Shown piece after piece: positions 45,038-55,298 of a DNA stretch of 64,000 bases. The position numbers were made by a program, and so were the translations under genes. The stretch comes from Mesorhizobium sp. WSM4311. Lineage in GTDB: Bacteria; Pseudomonadota; Alphaproteobacteria; Rhizobiales; Rhizobiaceae. Under the pieces are notes generated by a model. The model saw only the letters and a program-made list of their open reading frames with translations, did no database searches and was not told the DNA's origin. The DNA is taken from the NCBI RefSeq assembly GCF_002295115.1, contig NZ_NSFV01000014.1, forward strand, positions 88,703 through 152,702. Direction: 5' to 3'. Every line of letters starts with the position of its first letter. The stretch's first letter is position 1.

Positions 45038-45748
45038 ATGGCGGACAAGAAGCGCGATTCCCTGCGAAAGGTCCTGAGTGGCATCGTCGCGGCAATTGCC
45101 GGCGCGCCTGATCGCGAGCAAGGCCTGAGCACCGCCAAAGCGTCAGCAGTCGCCGAGTGGCCGCTGCCGCCATCGGCAACGCTTGGCTCCGCCTTGCGCC
45201 TGAAGGGGATCGAACGCGAAATTCGAGCCCGCCTGCCGTGGGCTGTAAGGAAATTTGCCAAGGCCGAGACCGGCCGCATCGTCCTGCGCATGTTGAAAAC
45301 CGATGCGGATGCCTTCCAGGCGGCCTCGGCAACCATCTCCAGGACACTGGAGGGGATCGAAACCCTCGCCGTGCTTCCGCGCGAGGCAGAAGACATTCTC
45401 ACCATCTCCGCCCGCGAGCGCCACAAATGGCTGAAGGACGGCCGCCTAAAGAGCATCGGCACCCGCACCGTCAAGATGCGCGGGCGATCCAAGGCCGTGA
45501 CCTTCCATGTCTTCGATCCACGCCACATCGAGGATGTTCTCGACCGCGACCTGGCGAGCGCCTGGCGGGAGGAAGATGCGCAGGAAGCGTCCGAAAACAG
45601 GCGGCGCGGTGCCGGCAAGGCCGCCCTGACGCGCGCGGGAAAACGACAGCGCAAGGCGCGCAGCGCCAGGACTTCGGGAAAGGATGACGCTCCACCGCCG
45701 AAGCTGGAGGGCTGGGACACATTCGAGGCGGAAGGCCTGCTGCGCTAG
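45038..45748 (+). CDS. Hypothetical basic protein
   Basis: A 236-residue protein without signal or membrane segments and with a strongly basic, lysine/arginine/alanine-rich C-terminal tail (RRRGAGKAALTRAGKRQRKA). The middle reads FHVFDPRHIEDVLDRDLASAW. The ribosome site is weak. Basic tail and cytoplasmic nature are compatible with nucleic-acid binding, but there is no recognised family. Confidence 0.6.
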   Translation: MADKKRDSLRKVLSGIVAAIAGAPDREQGLSTAKASAVAEWPLPPSATLGSALRLKGIEREIRARLPWAVRKFAKAETGRIVLRMLKTDADAFQAASATISRTLEGIETLAVLPREAEDILTISARERHKWLKDGRLKSIGTRTVKMRGRSKAVTFHVFDPRHIEDVLDRDLASAWREEDAQEASENRRRGAGKAALTRAGKRQRKARSARTSGKDDAPPPKLEGWDTFEAEGLLR

Positions 45749-45883
45749 AGCCGAGGACGCTTTTCAACCAGTCCGAACCGCTAAATCCCGCGGTCCGGAA
45801 AAACCAGGCGGTTGTCGGGAATCGCCCCGGCCGTTCGTCCTTTGGGTGCAACCAAGAACCGAACCAACCAGCCGGAGCCTGCC

Positions 45884-46513
45884 ATGATCCCCACCATCAC
45901 CGCCTTCGAACGATCGCCCGACGGCGGCAAGGGACTGGCGCGCGATACGCGCGTTCGCTGGGCGCTCGAAGAAGTGGGGCAACCCTATGAGGTTCGTCTC
46001 GTTTCCTTCGCCGGGATGAAGGCGCCTGGCCATATGGCCATCCATCCGTTCGGCCAGATCCCCACCTATGAGGAAGGATCTCTGTGCCTGTTCGAGACCG
46101 GCTCGATCGTCTTTCATCTTGCCGAACGGCATGCGGGCCTGCGCGATGCCCGCGCGCGTGCCATCACCTGGATGTTTGCCGCCCTCAATACCGTCGAGCC
46201 GCCCATCCTCGAATTGACGACGGCGAGAATATTCGAAGCCGACAGATCCTGGAGCGAGGAGCGCCTGCCATTGGTCAAGGACCGGGTTCGCGCCCGGCTG
46301 GACCAGCTCTCGGCCTACCTGGGCGCCGCCGAGTGGCTCGATGGTGCGTTCAGCGCCGGTGACCTTTTGATGGTATCGGTGCTGCTGCGGCTACGCATGT
46401 CGGGCATTCTGGACGAATATCAAAACCTGGCTGCCTATGTGGCGCGCGGCGAAGCTCGGCCCGCTTACGCAAGGGCCTTCGCCGCGCAATTCGCGGTCAA
46501 CGCCGCATCATAA
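45884..46513 (+). CDS. Glutathione S-transferase family protein
   Basis: A 209-residue GST. The N-terminal thioredoxin-like half has PFGQIPTYEEGSLCLFETGSI, which is the conserved cis-proline/ES region that holds glutathione; the C-terminal half is all-helical (SAGDLLMVSVLLRLRM). The ATG at 45884 has GGAG upstream. Likely detoxification of electrophiles; substrate not predictable. Confidence 0.9.
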   Translation: MIPTITAFERSPDGGKGLARDTRVRWALEEVGQPYEVRLVSFAGMKAPGHMAIHPFGQIPTYEEGSLCLFETGSIVFHLAERHAGLRDARARAITWMFAALNTVEPPILELTTARIFEADRSWSEERLPLVKDRVRARLDQLSAYLGAAEWLDGAFSAGDLLMVSVLLRLRMSGILDEYQNLAAYVARGEARPAYARAFAAQFAVNAAS

Positions 46514-46570
46514 AGCCGACGCACCAAAGCGCGGCGTTTCCGGCTCGACCGCTTGTCCAGGCGGAGACGG

Positions 46571-46933
46571 CTACGGATATTTCGCCTTTGCGCCCGGGTT
46601 TGGATCGCCCTGCAACTCTTTCGGCAAAGGCAGGCTCGAGCATTGCAGGTGCACGTCGCGGGCGTAACGCTTTCGCTGCTTCTGCTCGGCCTCCTTGGTG
46701 GCCGCGATGATGCCCAGGCCGTACGGGCCGAGGACCGCGAATTCCCAGCCCGGATGGTGTTTTTCGCGCGCCGCGTAGTCCGAAGCCGCCGCCCGCGCCT
46801 GCTGGCATTCCGGCGACGCCCATTTCGGATCCTGCGGCGAAAGCGACGCGCCATAGTCGACCGGAGAGGTCGCGCATCCGGCCACTGTCGCGGCCAATGC
46901 GACGGACGCTGCAATTCGCATCTCAACCCTCAT
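46571..46933 (-). CDS. Small lipoprotein of unknown function
   Basis: A 120-residue protein with a lipoprotein signal: MRVEMRIAASVALAATVAGC, where VAGC is the lipobox. The mature part has Cys in ECQQARA and LQCSSLP. AAGGG precedes the ATG. It converges with the GST gene and has no named family; likely an outer- or inner-membrane lipoprotein. Confidence 0.7.
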   Translation of the reverse strand: MRVEMRIAASVALAATVAGCATSPVDYGASLSPQDPKWASPECQQARAAASDYAAREKHHPGWEFAVLGPYGLGIIAATKEAEQKQRKRYARDVHLQCSSLPLPKELQGDPNPGAKAKYP

Positions 46934-47171
46934 CCGAAGCCCTTCTCGCTGGCCGCAAACCTCGCAGGCGCCGCGTCGGCGCCAATCACGTGTACGCGAT
47001 GTCCCGCCGGGAGCGCTTGCCATAGGCCTCGCTTCATGTCGATCTTTCCGCGGCCAGATTCAGGCCGCGTGCCTGGAACCAAATGACGGGCGAGACTGTT
47101 CCGTTGTAACTTTAACACAGCGCTGGCGCGCCCGGTCGGGTGGGCAAGCGGCGACTTGAGGAGCTCTCATC

Positions 47172-47612
47172 ATGAATATTTCGTCCGGATTTCGTAGAAT
47201 CGCGGTTGCCGCCATCGCCACCGCGGGCATCGGCTTTGCCAGCGCCGCGCATGCCGACAGCGGCACGATCCGCTTTGCCGTCTACAAGGCGGCCTTCTTC
47301 GTCGGCGGTTCCGGCGGCGAAGGCACGTTCACCTTCCACGGCAAAACCTATCCCATCTCGATCGGCGGCGTCTCGGGCGGCCTCGCCTTCGGCGTTTCAA
47401 AAACCTATTTCCGAGGCACCGTGCGCCACATCAGGCGCGTCCGCGATGTGACGGGGGTCTACGGTGCGGCGGGCGGCGGCGGCACGCTCGGCAAAGGCGC
47501 CCAGATGATCGTCATGACGAATGACAGGGGTGCCCAGCTCGAGCTCACCGGCAAGCAGGTCGGGCTGCAGGTCAACGCCGATCTCAGCGGCATGGCCATC
47601 TCGCTGAGGTAA
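47172..47612 (+). CDS. Exported small protein, unknown family
   Basis: A 146-residue protein with a signal peptide ending near AHADS. The mature part is rich in glycine and beta strands (FFVGGSGGEGTFTFHGKTYP, ISIGGVSGGLAFG, LELTGKQVGLQVNADLSGMA). Its start has GAGGAG upstream, and a terminator lies 47-76 bases after the stop. It resembles secreted beta-rich proteins of proteobacteria without a name; function unknown. Confidence 0.75.
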   Translation: MNISSGFRRIAVAAIATAGIGFASAAHADSGTIRFAVYKAAFFVGGSGGEGTFTFHGKTYPISIGGVSGGLAFGVSKTYFRGTVRHIRRVRDVTGVYGAAGGGGTLGKGAQMIVMTNDRGAQLELTGKQVGLQVNADLSGMAISLR

Positions 47613-47658
47613 GGGACCCATTCCTTCGACGGCAAGAGGTCTGACGGAAAAGTCCGGA

Positions 47659-47688
47659 AGGCGGCGTCGGCTCGACAGCCGCCTTTTC
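47659..47688 (+). terminator. Intrinsic terminator of the exported small protein
   Basis: Stem AAGGCGGC with GCCGCCTT, a 12-base loop, then TTTTC. It lies between the exported protein gene and the VOC gene, so the two are probably separate transcripts. Confidence 0.7.
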
Positions 47689-47754
47689 GCTGGCCGAAGA
47701 CCGATCCCTGGCCGAAGACCCGCAGGCTGTTGATCCAGACACGAGGTTGGACGC

Positions 47755-48192
47755 ATGGCGCTCAAACGGATGGACAATGTCGGAATCGTCGTCGATGACC
47801 TCGAAGAGACGATCGATTTCTTTCGCGAGCTCGGCCTTGAACTCGAAGGGCGGGCCACGATCGAAGGCGAATGGGCGGGACGTGTCACCGGACTGGGCGA
47901 TCAGCACGTCGAGATTGCCATGATGCGCACGCCCGACGGTCACAGCCGGCTCGAACTATCCCGCTTCCTCACGCCGCCGGTCGTCGCGGATCACCGCGAC
48001 GCCCCGGTCAACGCCCTGGGCTACCTGCGCGTCATGTTCACCGTGGACGACATCGACGATACGCTTGAACGGCTTCGCAAGCGCGGTGCGCGGCTCGCAG
48101 GCGAGGTCGTTCAGTACAAGGACGTATATCGGCTCTGCTACATTCGCGGACCCGGAGACCTTCTCATCGGCCTCGCCCAGGAACTCGGCTGA
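47755..48192 (+). CDS. VOC (glyoxalase/bleomycin-resistance fold) protein
   Basis: A 145-residue vicinal oxygen chelate protein made of two beta-alpha-beta-beta-beta modules: MDNVGIVVDDLEETIDFFRE then MFTVDDIDDTLERLRKRG. The family covers isomerases, lyases and resistance proteins; metal ligands are plausible at the usual positions but cannot be confirmed. GAGG precedes the ATG. Confidence 0.88.
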   Translation: MALKRMDNVGIVVDDLEETIDFFRELGLELEGRATIEGEWAGRVTGLGDQHVEIAMMRTPDGHSRLELSRFLTPPVVADHRDAPVNALGYLRVMFTVDDIDDTLERLRKRGARLAGEVVQYKDVYRLCYIRGPGDLLIGLAQELG

Positions 48193-48261
48193 GCGCAATG
48201 CGATGACAATGGCCAAGAGCGACCGATGCCGGCGGGCGCGTCTCACAAGGTCCCTGGCAGC

Positions 48262-48362
48262 CTAGAGCGTTTCACCGTTTCATGGAAACGGCGAACCGCT
48301 CTAACTCTTTGTTTTGACGCAATTCCGGACGGAAAACCGCTCACACTTTTCCTGGAATTGCT

Positions 48363-48366
<4 letters not shown>
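48262..48366. repeat. Intergenic AGAGCG-type repeat
   Basis: The 105-base sequence contains CCGTTTC-ATG-GAAACGG flanked by AGAGCG and CCGCTCT, then a second half ending CTGGAATTGCTCTAG. This class is common between genes of Rhizobiales. Its end covers the TAG stop codon of the following minus-strand ABC-F gene. Confidence 0.7.
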
Positions 48367-49985
<1,619 letters not shown>

Positions 49986-50086
49986 GCGGTTTCCGGGGAA
50001 TTGGAACTTGGGAGGATTTTCCCCGGGCCATACGCGATGGCGGGCGCCAGAGGAAGAGGCGCAAGCGCCGCAGCGGGCGCGACGCT

Positions 50087-50240
50087 CTTCCTTCCCCCCT
50101 TGTGGGGGAAGGTGGATCGGCGCGCAGCGCCGAGACGGTTGAGGAGTGTTCCAGTGGAGTGAGACGTTGGCGTTCCCTGGAGCACCCCTCATCCGACCTC
50201 GTTTCGCGAGGCCACCTTCTCCCGCAAGAGGAGAAGGAAA
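50087..50240. repeat. Composite intergenic repeat
   Basis: Modules CTTCCCCC-CTTGTG-GGGGAAGG, GGCGCGCAGCGCC and a CACCTTCTCCCGCAAGAGGA end, in the gap between ABC-F and the next gene. Same class as the elements at 5541-5765 and 30238-30432; no coding signal. Confidence 0.65.
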
Positions 50241-50371
50241 AACCCTGCCAGACACACTTCAGAAACAAGATTCAACATGCGGGAAAAACTGAAGAAAACA
50301 TCGTCTGCGATAACCATCCTCGTAGCGACCGGACAGTGGCCGCCACACAACGCAAAGGGATGGTCCCGACA

Positions 50372-50683
50372 ATGCAACGACGTTCGACCGGATGGATGGG
50401 TGCCCTCGCAGGCATTTCGCTCGCCATGCTTGCGATCGCGCAATCGGCTGCGCAGGCGGCGGTTACCCGGAGCGAATATTGCAGCCGGCTCGGTTCTCAA
50501 CTCGACGGAGCCATCCGGACCAAAGCCGAACCCGGTGCCAGCGCCAGCCAGATCGCCACGGCAGAGGCACTCCAGGACAAGGCCAACCGGTTTTGTGCCG
50601 AGCGCAAGGAGGCGCAAGGCATCCGGACCTACGCCAACGCCCTGAAACTTCTTGGAGTGACACCGGTCGACCTCGACCAGTGA
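50372..50683 (+). CDS. Exported small protein
   Basis: A 103-residue protein with signal peptide (MQRRSTGWMGALAGISLAML, cleaved near QAA-VTRSE) and two cysteines in the mature part (EYCSRLG, NRFCAERK). The ATG at 50372 was chosen over an ATG at 50360 that abuts the AAAGGG site; the choice changes only four residues. It lies 31 bases before the His/Lys-rich protein gene and may be co-transcribed. Unknown family. Confidence 0.65.
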   Translation: MQRRSTGWMGALAGISLAMLAIAQSAAQAAVTRSEYCSRLGSQLDGAIRTKAEPGASASQIATAEALQDKANRFCAERKEAQGIRTYANALKLLGVTPVDLDQ

Positions 50684-50714
50684 CGGCAACCATCAATCCG
50701 AAGGAAAGCCTATC

Positions 50715-51050
50715 ATGAACAAGCCCCTCCTCTCCGCCCTCGGTCTCGCCATTGCGCTCGGTCTGGCCATGCCGGTTATCGGCACCAGCACGGCCAACGC
50801 GGCCGCCACCACCGCCGCTGCGCCGACCACGGCTCCCGCCGCGCCGACCGCGCCCGCGACTGCTCCGGCGGCTCCCGCTGCCGTCGATGCAGCTAAGACG
50901 CCGGTCAAGGCGGCGGCGCACAAGCACCACAAGAAGCATCGCAAGCATGTGCGCAAGCACGGCCACAAACACGTGGGCAAGAAGCACGGCCACCGGCACG
51001 TCGCCAAGAAGCACACCCACAAGAAGCACGGCCACGCCAAGGCGGCTTGA
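50715..51050 (+). CDS. Exported Ala/Pro- and His/Lys-rich protein
   Basis: A 111-residue protein with a signal peptide ending near TANA-AATT, a ~40-residue Ala/Pro/Thr linker (TTAPAAPTAPATAPAAPAA) and a strongly basic tail of HKHHKKHRKH-type repeats. It resembles acid-shock-like proteins and metal- or polyanion-binding tails in composition, but composition alone is not proof. AAGGAAA precedes the ATG and a clear terminator follows. Confidence 0.75.
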   Translation: MNKPLLSALGLAIALGLAMPVIGTSTANAAATTAAAPTTAPAAPTAPATAPAAPAAVDAAKTPVKAAAHKHHKKHRKHVRKHGHKHVGKKHGHRHVAKKHTHKKHGHAKAA

Positions 51051-51081
51051 TCGCCAGGTTTTTCTGACTTCCTCCCGGGAA

Positions 51082-51119
51082 AAGGCCGCCATTCGCTAAA
51101 AGCGAGGGCGGCTTTTTCT
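51082..51119 (+). terminator. Intrinsic terminator after the His/Lys-rich gene
   Basis: Stem GCCGCC/GGCGGC with inner CGCT/AGCG, flanked by AAAA and TTTTT. 31 bases past the stop codon. Confidence 0.9.
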
Positions 51120-51228
51120 TGTGTACAAGAAGGCAAGCCGGATCCGCTGAAAGTTAGTCAAAACAGGCGCTTACGGTAACTCCGCGATTCAGATCGTGAA
51201 CCGCCTCAAGCCACCCCGACCTGTTCGC

Positions 51229-51927
51229 TCACCACGGCAGTCTTTTGCCGTCGCGGAAGAAGCCGCCCGTCGGCCCGTCGTCCGGCAAGGTCGCGGCCCA
51301 GACGATGCCGGCCGCCCCTTGCGCCACCGGGCGTCCGCCCGGCCCGCCCATGTCGGTGGCGACCCAGCCCGGGCAGATGGCATTGACCAGCACGCCGGAG
51401 CCGCGCAATTCCGCCGCCAGCACGCAGGTCAGCGCATTGAGCGTCGCCTTCGATGTCGAGTAGGCCGGCGCGCCCGCTCCCATCGAGGCCAGCGAACCGC
51501 CCTCGGACGACACATTGACCAGCCTTCCGTGGCCGCCGGCCTTGAGCAGCGGCGCGAAGGCGGCCGCCACCCGCCAGGCGCCGAAGACATTGGTCTCGAA
51601 GGCTTCGCGGATGACAGTCCAGTCCGGCCGCGAGGCACGCGAGCCGGTGTCGTAGTGGATGGCGGCATTGTTGATCAGCACGTCGAGCCGCCCGAACCGG
51701 CGTTCGACCTCATCGGCTGCCCTTGCAGCCGCGTCGGATGCTGCGACATCGAGCGCGATGGCCTCGACATGGCCGTCGAGCGCTTTCGCTGCCACCTCGC
51801 CCTTGGCCAGATCGCGCACGCCGAGCAGCACGGTGAAACCGAGTTTCGCCAGTTGGCGGCCGGTTTCAAGTCCGATGCCGCGATTGGCACCGGTGATGAG
51901 GGCGACTTTGTCGGGATGCGTGGTCAT
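51229..51927 (-). CDS. SDR family oxidoreductase
   Basis: A 232-residue SDR with TGANRGIG near the N-terminus, NNAAI, catalytic serine in NVSSEGGS and YSTSK as the Y-xxx-K pair. It resembles carbonyl-reductase-like SDRs of the TGANRGIG type. The start at 51927 has GGAGG upstream. It diverges from the frameshifted GST gene. Confidence 0.9.
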   Translation of the reverse strand: MTTHPDKVALITGANRGIGLETGRQLAKLGFTVLLGVRDLAKGEVAAKALDGHVEAIALDVAASDAAARAADEVERRFGRLDVLINNAAIHYDTGSRASRPDWTVIREAFETNVFGAWRVAAAFAPLLKAGGHGRLVNVSSEGGSLASMGAGAPAYSTSKATLNALTCVLAAELRGSGVLVNAICPGWVATDMGGPGGRPVAQGAAGIVWAATLPDDGPTGGFFRDGKRLPW

Positions 51928-52097
51928 GGGGAATGCCTCCGTTATCGTCTCGGGGAAAGATGGCATAGCCGTAATTGATTTATTAGGCGGCGGAGATCGC
52001 AATCATTGTGCCGCCGAGTGCATGAATTGACCGAGCAGGAATCGGGTGTCGTCCGATGGCGTGCCATGCGATCGTTCGCCGATCACGAGGATCGGCC

Positions 52098-52726
52098 ATG
52101 CTCACGCTTCACGATTATCTGCCATCGCAAAATGGCTGGAAAGTCCGGGTTCTGCTCGGCTTGCTGAAGATCCCTTACCAGACCCGCCTCGTCTCGATCT
52201 TCGAGGGCGAGAGCCACAGCGATGCCTTCCTTGCCCTCAACCCGGCGGGCGCGGTTCCCGTGCTCCAGCTCGAAGACGGCAGCGCCATCGCCGAATCCAA
52301 CGCGATCCTCACCTACCTCGCCGAAGGCACGCCCTGCTGCCGGCGGACCGCTACCGGCGCGCCAAGGTGATGCAGTGGCTGTTCTTCGAACAGTACAATG
52401 TCGAGCCCGTGATCGGCTCGCTGCGTTTCTGGACCTTGACCGGACGGCTCGAGCGCAACCATGCCATGGTTGCCGGCAACCGCGAGGCCGGCGCCCGCGC
52501 GCTGGCCGCCCTGGACCGCAGCCTTGCCGAGACGCCGTTCCTCGCCGGAAACGACCTCACCATCGCCGACATCGCCATCTACGCCTACAGCCACCGCGCC
52601 GGGGATTGCGGCTTCTCTCCACCGGACTACCCGGCATTCCTCGCCTGGACCGGCCGCGTGGGCGACGCCATCGGCCAGGGCTATCCGGTTCACCCCTACA
52701 GCATCGACCCGCATTCGGGCGGCTGA
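52098..52726 (+). pseudogene. Glutathione S-transferase with a single-base frameshift
   Basis: The first frame gives the thioredoxin-like half (MLTLHDYLPSQNGWKVRVLL, AVPVLQLEDGSAIAESNAIL) up to YLAEGTP at about 52334. The helical half then continues in a second frame with LLPADRYRRAKVMQWLFFEQ to the end, PHSGG. Restoring one C in the GCCCTGCTG run at 52331-52339 rejoins them into a normal ~209-residue GST. Either a real frameshift or a sequencing error. Confidence 0.8.
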
Positions 52727-52728
52727 GA

Positions 52729-53328
52729 CTACTTCTTGCCCTGCGGATAGATCGTCTCGCCACGCTTCAGCATCGCGACAAAGGTCTCGATCTTCTTCTT
52801 GCGGCCGGCCTCGGTCTTCATGTTGTGGGTCCGGAAGGCGAGCGAGAAGCGGTTCTGCGCGCTGAGTTTTTCCAGCATCGCCTTCGCCGCCGGCTCGGCA
52901 TCGATGCCCGCCTGCAAATCGTCGGGGATTTTCATCTCCTTGCTGCCGCCATAGGCGCGCGCCCAGCGCCCGTCGGCCTTGGCGGCTTCGACCTGTTTCA
53001 GCCCATGCCCGGTCATCCGGCCCTCCTCCACCAGCCGCGCGACATTGTCGATGTTGATCTTGCTCCAGATGCTCTTCTTGCCGCGCGGCGTGTAGCGCTG
53101 GAGAAAACTGTTCTCGTCCAGCCCCTTGCGCACCGCATCGATCCAGCCGAAGCACAGCACGACGTCGATGGCCTCCTTCGGCGTGATCGACTTAAGTCCC
53201 GACCCGACCTTGTGCACCTTGATCCACACCTCGCTTTCGGTGGCGTGGTGCTGGCCGAGCCAGGCATAAAAACTCGCCGCGTCGGAGAATTCCCGCACCT
53301 TGTCGGGATCGACCTTGACCGGCGCCAT
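52729..53328 (-). CDS. YdeI/OmpD-associated family protein
   Basis: A 199-residue soluble protein matching the YdeI/OmpD-associated family (bacteriocin-protection-type domain): FYAWLGQHHATESEVWIKVH, EAIDVVLCFGWIDAVRKGLD, RKGKKS-like RYTPRGKKSIWSKIN, and a C-terminal helical segment ending KRGETIYPQGKK. Family members are linked to stress tolerance and cell-envelope resistance; the molecular role is unclear. It converges on the GST pseudogene with a 2-base gap. Confidence 0.82.
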   Translation of the reverse strand: MAPVKVDPDKVREFSDAASFYAWLGQHHATESEVWIKVHKVGSGLKSITPKEAIDVVLCFGWIDAVRKGLDENSFLQRYTPRGKKSIWSKINIDNVARLVEEGRMTGHGLKQVEAAKADGRWARAYGGSKEMKIPDDLQAGIDAEPAAKAMLEKLSAQNRFSLAFRTHNMKTEAGRKKKIETFVAMLKRGETIYPQGKK

Positions 53329-53465
53329 CAGCGCCCCCGCGGGTTCAGAATCGTTGTCGCTGGCGTCCCTGTCATCTTGCCTCCATCATGCTGCGATTTC
53401 CGGCATCATGGCATCGGCCACTGTCAATTCCCGGTAGTGGGTCAGTTTGAAATTGCGGGCCACGA

Positions 53466-53774
53466 CTAATTCTCGACGACATATCCATCGTCGTCCAGGT
53501 AGACGTATAGCTCAACTATGTCTGGGAAGCGGTCCCGATCAAGCGATATAGCAACGAAGCCGTTGCCGGTCAGATGCATGGTCAACTGCCCGTCTGTGAT
53601 GGTGGCGCTTTCAATCTGCTTCGTAGATTCTTCGGGCAGGCGCGCTGTCACTTCGGTGTTCGCGTTGAACGAGGCGTTCCCGCTAAGGATTATTCCAATC
53701 CCATAGCCAGGCTCTGAATTTTGGATCCGCTCGATACGCCTTCCAATCAACCTTTCGACCAAAGCCCTCGCCAT
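53466..53774 (-). CDS. Hypothetical protein, 102 residues
   Basis: Starts MARALVERLIGRRIERIQNS with GAGGT five bases upstream at 53774 and ends DGYVVEN. The C-terminal half is beta-rich with several acidic residues (SLDRDRFPDIVELYVYLDDD). Upstream the same frame stays open into a transposase remnant, but the ribosome site supports an independent gene. No family recognised. Confidence 0.55.
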   Translation of the reverse strand: MARALVERLIGRRIERIQNSEPGYGIGIILSGNASFNANTEVTARLPEESTKQIESATITDGQLTMHLTGNGFVAISLDRDRFPDIVELYVYLDDDGYVVEN

Positions 53775-53779
53775 TTTTA

Positions 53780-54120
53780 CCTCTTTTTGTAGGGACCGCG
53801 CGGTCGGTTTTTCAGCCTCTTTCGCTTCGATCAGCGCAACGATGTCCGCGATCTCCCAAAGCCTGTTAGTCACGCCAGCAGCCATCGCCGGAGTCACGCG
53901 CAGCGTGGCATGGATGCGCACAAAGTTGTAGTACATGAAATGCAGCGCCACGGCGTTGGCGTGAGCTTCGATCTTTTTGGAAAACCCATTCGTCAGGCGA
54001 GTGAAGCGGCGCATGTGCATCCGCATGGTCAAGTTCCGGCGTTCGGCAAACGTCGTGCTGACATTGCTTGATATCGGGGTTCCCCTCGATCCGCTCTTTC
54101 CTTGCGCCAGGAGCGCGACG
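53780..54120 (-). pseudogene. IS1-family transposase, C-terminal remnant
   Basis: Translation gives RNLTMRMHMRRFTRLTNGFS, then MYYNFVRIHATLRVTPAMAA, the signature C-terminal half of rhizobial IS1-like transposases. The segment just upstream (KERIEGNPDIK, usual companion of this part) is in a different frame, so a frameshift lies near 54080. The N-terminal half and terminal inverted repeats are absent. The remnant runs on in frame into the 53466 gene, and another gene begins at 54173. Confidence 0.75.
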
Positions 54121-54172
54121 CTTCCCCACCGTGCTATAGGACCACAAATGCCACGCTGGGGAACACGCCACA

Positions 54173-54784
54173 ATGAAATCTCTGCTTTTCGGCCTTGCCT
54201 TGTTGCTGCCGGGCGTGGCGCTGGCCGAACCGATAGAAACCCGCAAGATCATCACCGCGCTGACCGGCGACTTCAACGGCGACGGCGCTCCCGACCTTGC
54301 CATGGTGGTCGAGACCGCGCCGACCGACCCGATGGACATCCACTTCTTCCTCGGGGACAAGGAGCATAATTACCTCAAGCCCGTCGAAATCGTGCGCGAA
54401 CAGATCGGTGGCGAGTGGAACGGTTACGACCGGCCGGGCTACGAGAACTCCGCCACCGAGCCGGAGCTGACCATGCTGCCCAACGGCTCGATCAAATTCT
54501 ATCTGCCGGCGCCGGAGATCGGCAGCGAGCGCACCAACCAGACGCTGACGATCGCCTACCGCGACGGCGCCTTCATCGTTGCCGGCTTCGCCTACGATTC
54601 CGATGACTACCTGCAGGAGAATGCCGCCAGCGCCTGCGACTACAACGTGCTGACCGGCAAGGGCACCAGTTCGAAGCAGCAGGCGGACGGCAGCACCAAG
54701 CACAAGACCGTGTCGGCTGAAGGCAGGACCATCGCATTCCGGGACTGGAACTCGGGCGACGCCTTCGCTGCTTGCCAGGAATAA
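54173..54784 (+). CDS. Exported protein with FG-GAP-like calcium motif
   Basis: A 203-residue protein with a signal peptide (MKSLLFGLALLLPGVALA, cut before EPIET). The mature N-terminus holds DFNGDGAPDLA, the FG-GAP/dockerin-type calcium-binding loop, followed by DIHFFLGD. Only one repeat is present. Cysteines at SACDYNV and AACQE could pair. Probably periplasmic; specific function unknown. Confidence 0.75.
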   Translation: MKSLLFGLALLLPGVALAEPIETRKIITALTGDFNGDGAPDLAMVVETAPTDPMDIHFFLGDKEHNYLKPVEIVREQIGGEWNGYDRPGYENSATEPELTMLPNGSIKFYLPAPEIGSERTNQTLTIAYRDGAFIVAGFAYDSDDYLQENAASACDYNVLTGKGTSSKQQADGSTKHKTVSAEGRTIAFRDWNSGDAFAACQE

Positions 54785-54812
54785 GTGACGCGCGCTGGGC
54801 CTTCGGCCGGCA

Positions 54813-55286
54813 TCAGGCCGGTGGCGGCATCGCCGGCGTCAGGCCGTGGCGGCGCATGATCTCCATCATCGCAGCCTTGTCAGGCGGCCCGCCGGCAGCG
54901 GCGTTGAGCAGACCGAATGCCTCGCGGAAATAGTCCGGACCAATTGCCGCCGGCGTGATGACGCACAGCGTCTTGGCATCCCGGGTGCCATTATTGTCGA
55001 AGCGGTGGACGGCGCCGCGTGGAATGCACAGCGCCTCCCCCGGCCCAACCTCGATCGGCTTGCCGTTCACGGTCCAGGTCAAGACCCCGTCAATCCCGTA
55101 GATCGTTTCCTCGTAATGATCGTGGCTGTGCGCCGGCGCGGGCAGGCGCTGCGCGCCCGGCACCATCAGTTCGAAAGCGGCGACACTGCCGTTCGAATTT
55201 TCGCCCGACACCAGGAAACGGACCGACAGCCCCTTGGTGCCGATGGTCTCATTGGCTGGGTTGACCTGAAGATCCATGGCTGACAT
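54813..55286 (-). CDS. Cupin domain protein
   Basis: A 157-residue single-domain cupin. The metal-binding first motif is visible as HSHDHYEETIYG (H-x-H...E) and the second as GEALCIPRGAVHRFDNNG. GAGAGG precedes the ATG and overlaps one arm of the operator at 55299. It diverges from a MarR gene. Typical members are dioxygenases, isomerases or binding proteins; the substrate is unknown. Confidence 0.88.
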   Translation of the reverse strand: MSAMDLQVNPANETIGTKGLSVRFLVSGENSNGSVAAFELMVPGAQRLPAPAHSHDHYEETIYGIDGVLTWTVNGKPIEVGPGEALCIPRGAVHRFDNNGTRDAKTLCVITPAAIGPDYFREAFGLLNAAAGGPPDKAAMMEIMRRHGLTPAMPPPA

Positions 55287-55298
55287 TGCGCAAACCTC

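Noticed and set aside
53466..54173. A single 235-residue fusion of transposase and hypothetical protein
   Set aside because: A ribosome site at 53774 and the transposase frameshift near 54080 favour a separate 102-residue gene and a transposase remnant.
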